Source: Bacteroidota bacterium (GTDB lineage: Bacteria; Bacteroidota; Bacteroidia; Bacteroidales; Prolixibacteraceae). Taken from it: DNA of 5,386 nt. The notes beneath the pieces are model-generated. The model searched no databases. It had not been told where the DNA came from and saw only the letters and a list, made by a program, of their open reading frames with translations. Shown here one piece after another: positions 5,003 to 5,386 of this stretch. The position numbers were made by a program, and so were the translations under genes. Each line of letters starts with the position of its first letter. Within the stretch, counting starts at the first letter, position 1. The stretch covers positions 1 to 5,386 of the forward strand of contig JAUYEQ010000294.1 of the NCBI GenBank assembly GCA_030691295.1, given 5' to 3'.

Positions 5003-5386
5003 TTACAACTGAATTTTCCTCCCCTTCCAGGTCGTTTCTTTCTTTATTCTCCGGAAAAGATTGTAGAAAACAATGGCCGTAAAACTAAGCATCTGAAACG
5101 GATGCAGCAAAACAGATCCTAAAATATTCTGTCGGCCTGCAATAGCCACAAACAAGCGGTTGGCAATTACCAATGAAACAAAAAGATACAAACCGTCCAA
5201 ACCCCAAACCGTCCAGACATTTAACGGTCCGGCAAAAACGATGAGCCAGAACCCAAGCATTATTGCTCTTTTTCCGCCAAAATATTCGTGCATGTTGCGC
5301 GAAAAACCAAGAACCGCCTCATCAAATCGCCAGTACATGCGGCAATAAATGTCGTTGTTACCCAACAAAACTGCCATTTTAAAACC
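5003..5386 (-). CDS. Family 2 glycosyltransferase, C-terminal membrane part (partial; 5' end beyond the right edge)
   Basis: The minus-strand frame is open to the last base of the window (G-F-K before the internal Met at 5377), so the ATG at 5377 is probably not the start and about 127 C-terminal residues are visible. The sequence IYCRMYWRFDEAVLGFSRNMHEYFGG, followed by three hydrophobic segments (about residues 42-62, 65-85 and 90-112 of the visible part) and the ending RRIKKETTWKGRKIQL, is typical of the C-terminus of membrane-bound GT2 enzymes. In these the catalytic domain precedes a post-catalytic CRMY/GFSKN-type segment, membrane helices and a terminal TWKGR motif. The nucleotide-sugar donor-binding residues (DxD, ED) lie outside the window, so neither donor nor acceptor can be named. 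Relatives include carotenoid-, hopanoid- and cell-envelope-related transferases. No clear intrinsic terminator follows. Confidence 0.83.
   Translation of the reverse strand, partial: GFKMAVLLGNNDIYCRMYWRFDEAVLGFSRNMHEYFGGKRAIMLGFWLIVFAGPLNVWTVWGLDGLYLFVSLVIANRLFVAIAGRQNILGSVLLHPFQMLSFTAIVFYNLFRRIKKETTWKGRKIQL

Noticed and set aside
1..5386. The window length equals the 5386-base phiX174 genome.
   Set aside because: None of the genes are phage-like. The content is Bacteroidota chromosomal genes and a tRNA, so the length is coincidental or a decoy.

Overview
The window looks like an ordinary stretch of chromosome from a member of the Bacteroidota. The evidence is moderate GC content (about 40-45% by eye), A/T-rich leaders without clear Shine-Dalgarno sites, a TTG / TAnnTTTG-type promoter (best seen upstream of the tRNA), and protein sequences typical of Bacteroidia. 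A marine or sediment Bacteroidia lineage such as Marinilabiliales/Prolixibacteraceae is a guess from general resemblance; it was not tested.

Left part (1-1676): on the minus strand lies the 5' part of a LigB/YgiD-type 4,5-DOPA-extradiol-dioxygenase gene. It runs off the left edge and is broken by a one-base frameshift near position 271. A strong intrinsic terminator (410-456) separates it from an NfsB-like FMN nitroreductase gene (480-1109, minus). That gene is divergent from an HxlR-family regulator (1251-1676, plus). The 141-bp gap between them carries a perfect 9-bp inverted repeat that is a good candidate operator. Together these read as a small redox/quinone/aromatic-electrophile response module whose regulator has a single, conserved-position cysteine.

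Middle (1707-2796): a self-contained tRNA-Cys(GCA) unit with promoter, tRNA and terminator is followed by a gene for an exported zinc-dependent phospholipase C/P1-nuclease family protein with all expected metal ligands visible.

Right part (2839-5386): a single-repeat DUF1456 (YehS-like) protein (minus) is divergent from a PlsC-type 1-acylglycerol-3-phosphate acyltransferase (plus, true start 3299). The acyltransferase gene converges, with a 7-bp gap, on an exported TPR-like protein gene (minus). Upstream of the latter, on the same strand, is the 3' end of a membrane-anchored family 2 glycosyltransferase gene that continues past the right edge. The 209-bp gap between those two holds small hairpins and a short direct repeat but no gene.

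I see no mobile element, CRISPR array, rRNA, origin or obvious novel multi-gene system. The points most worth a second look are the frameshifted dioxygenase, the operator-like palindrome, and the halved DUF1456 protein.
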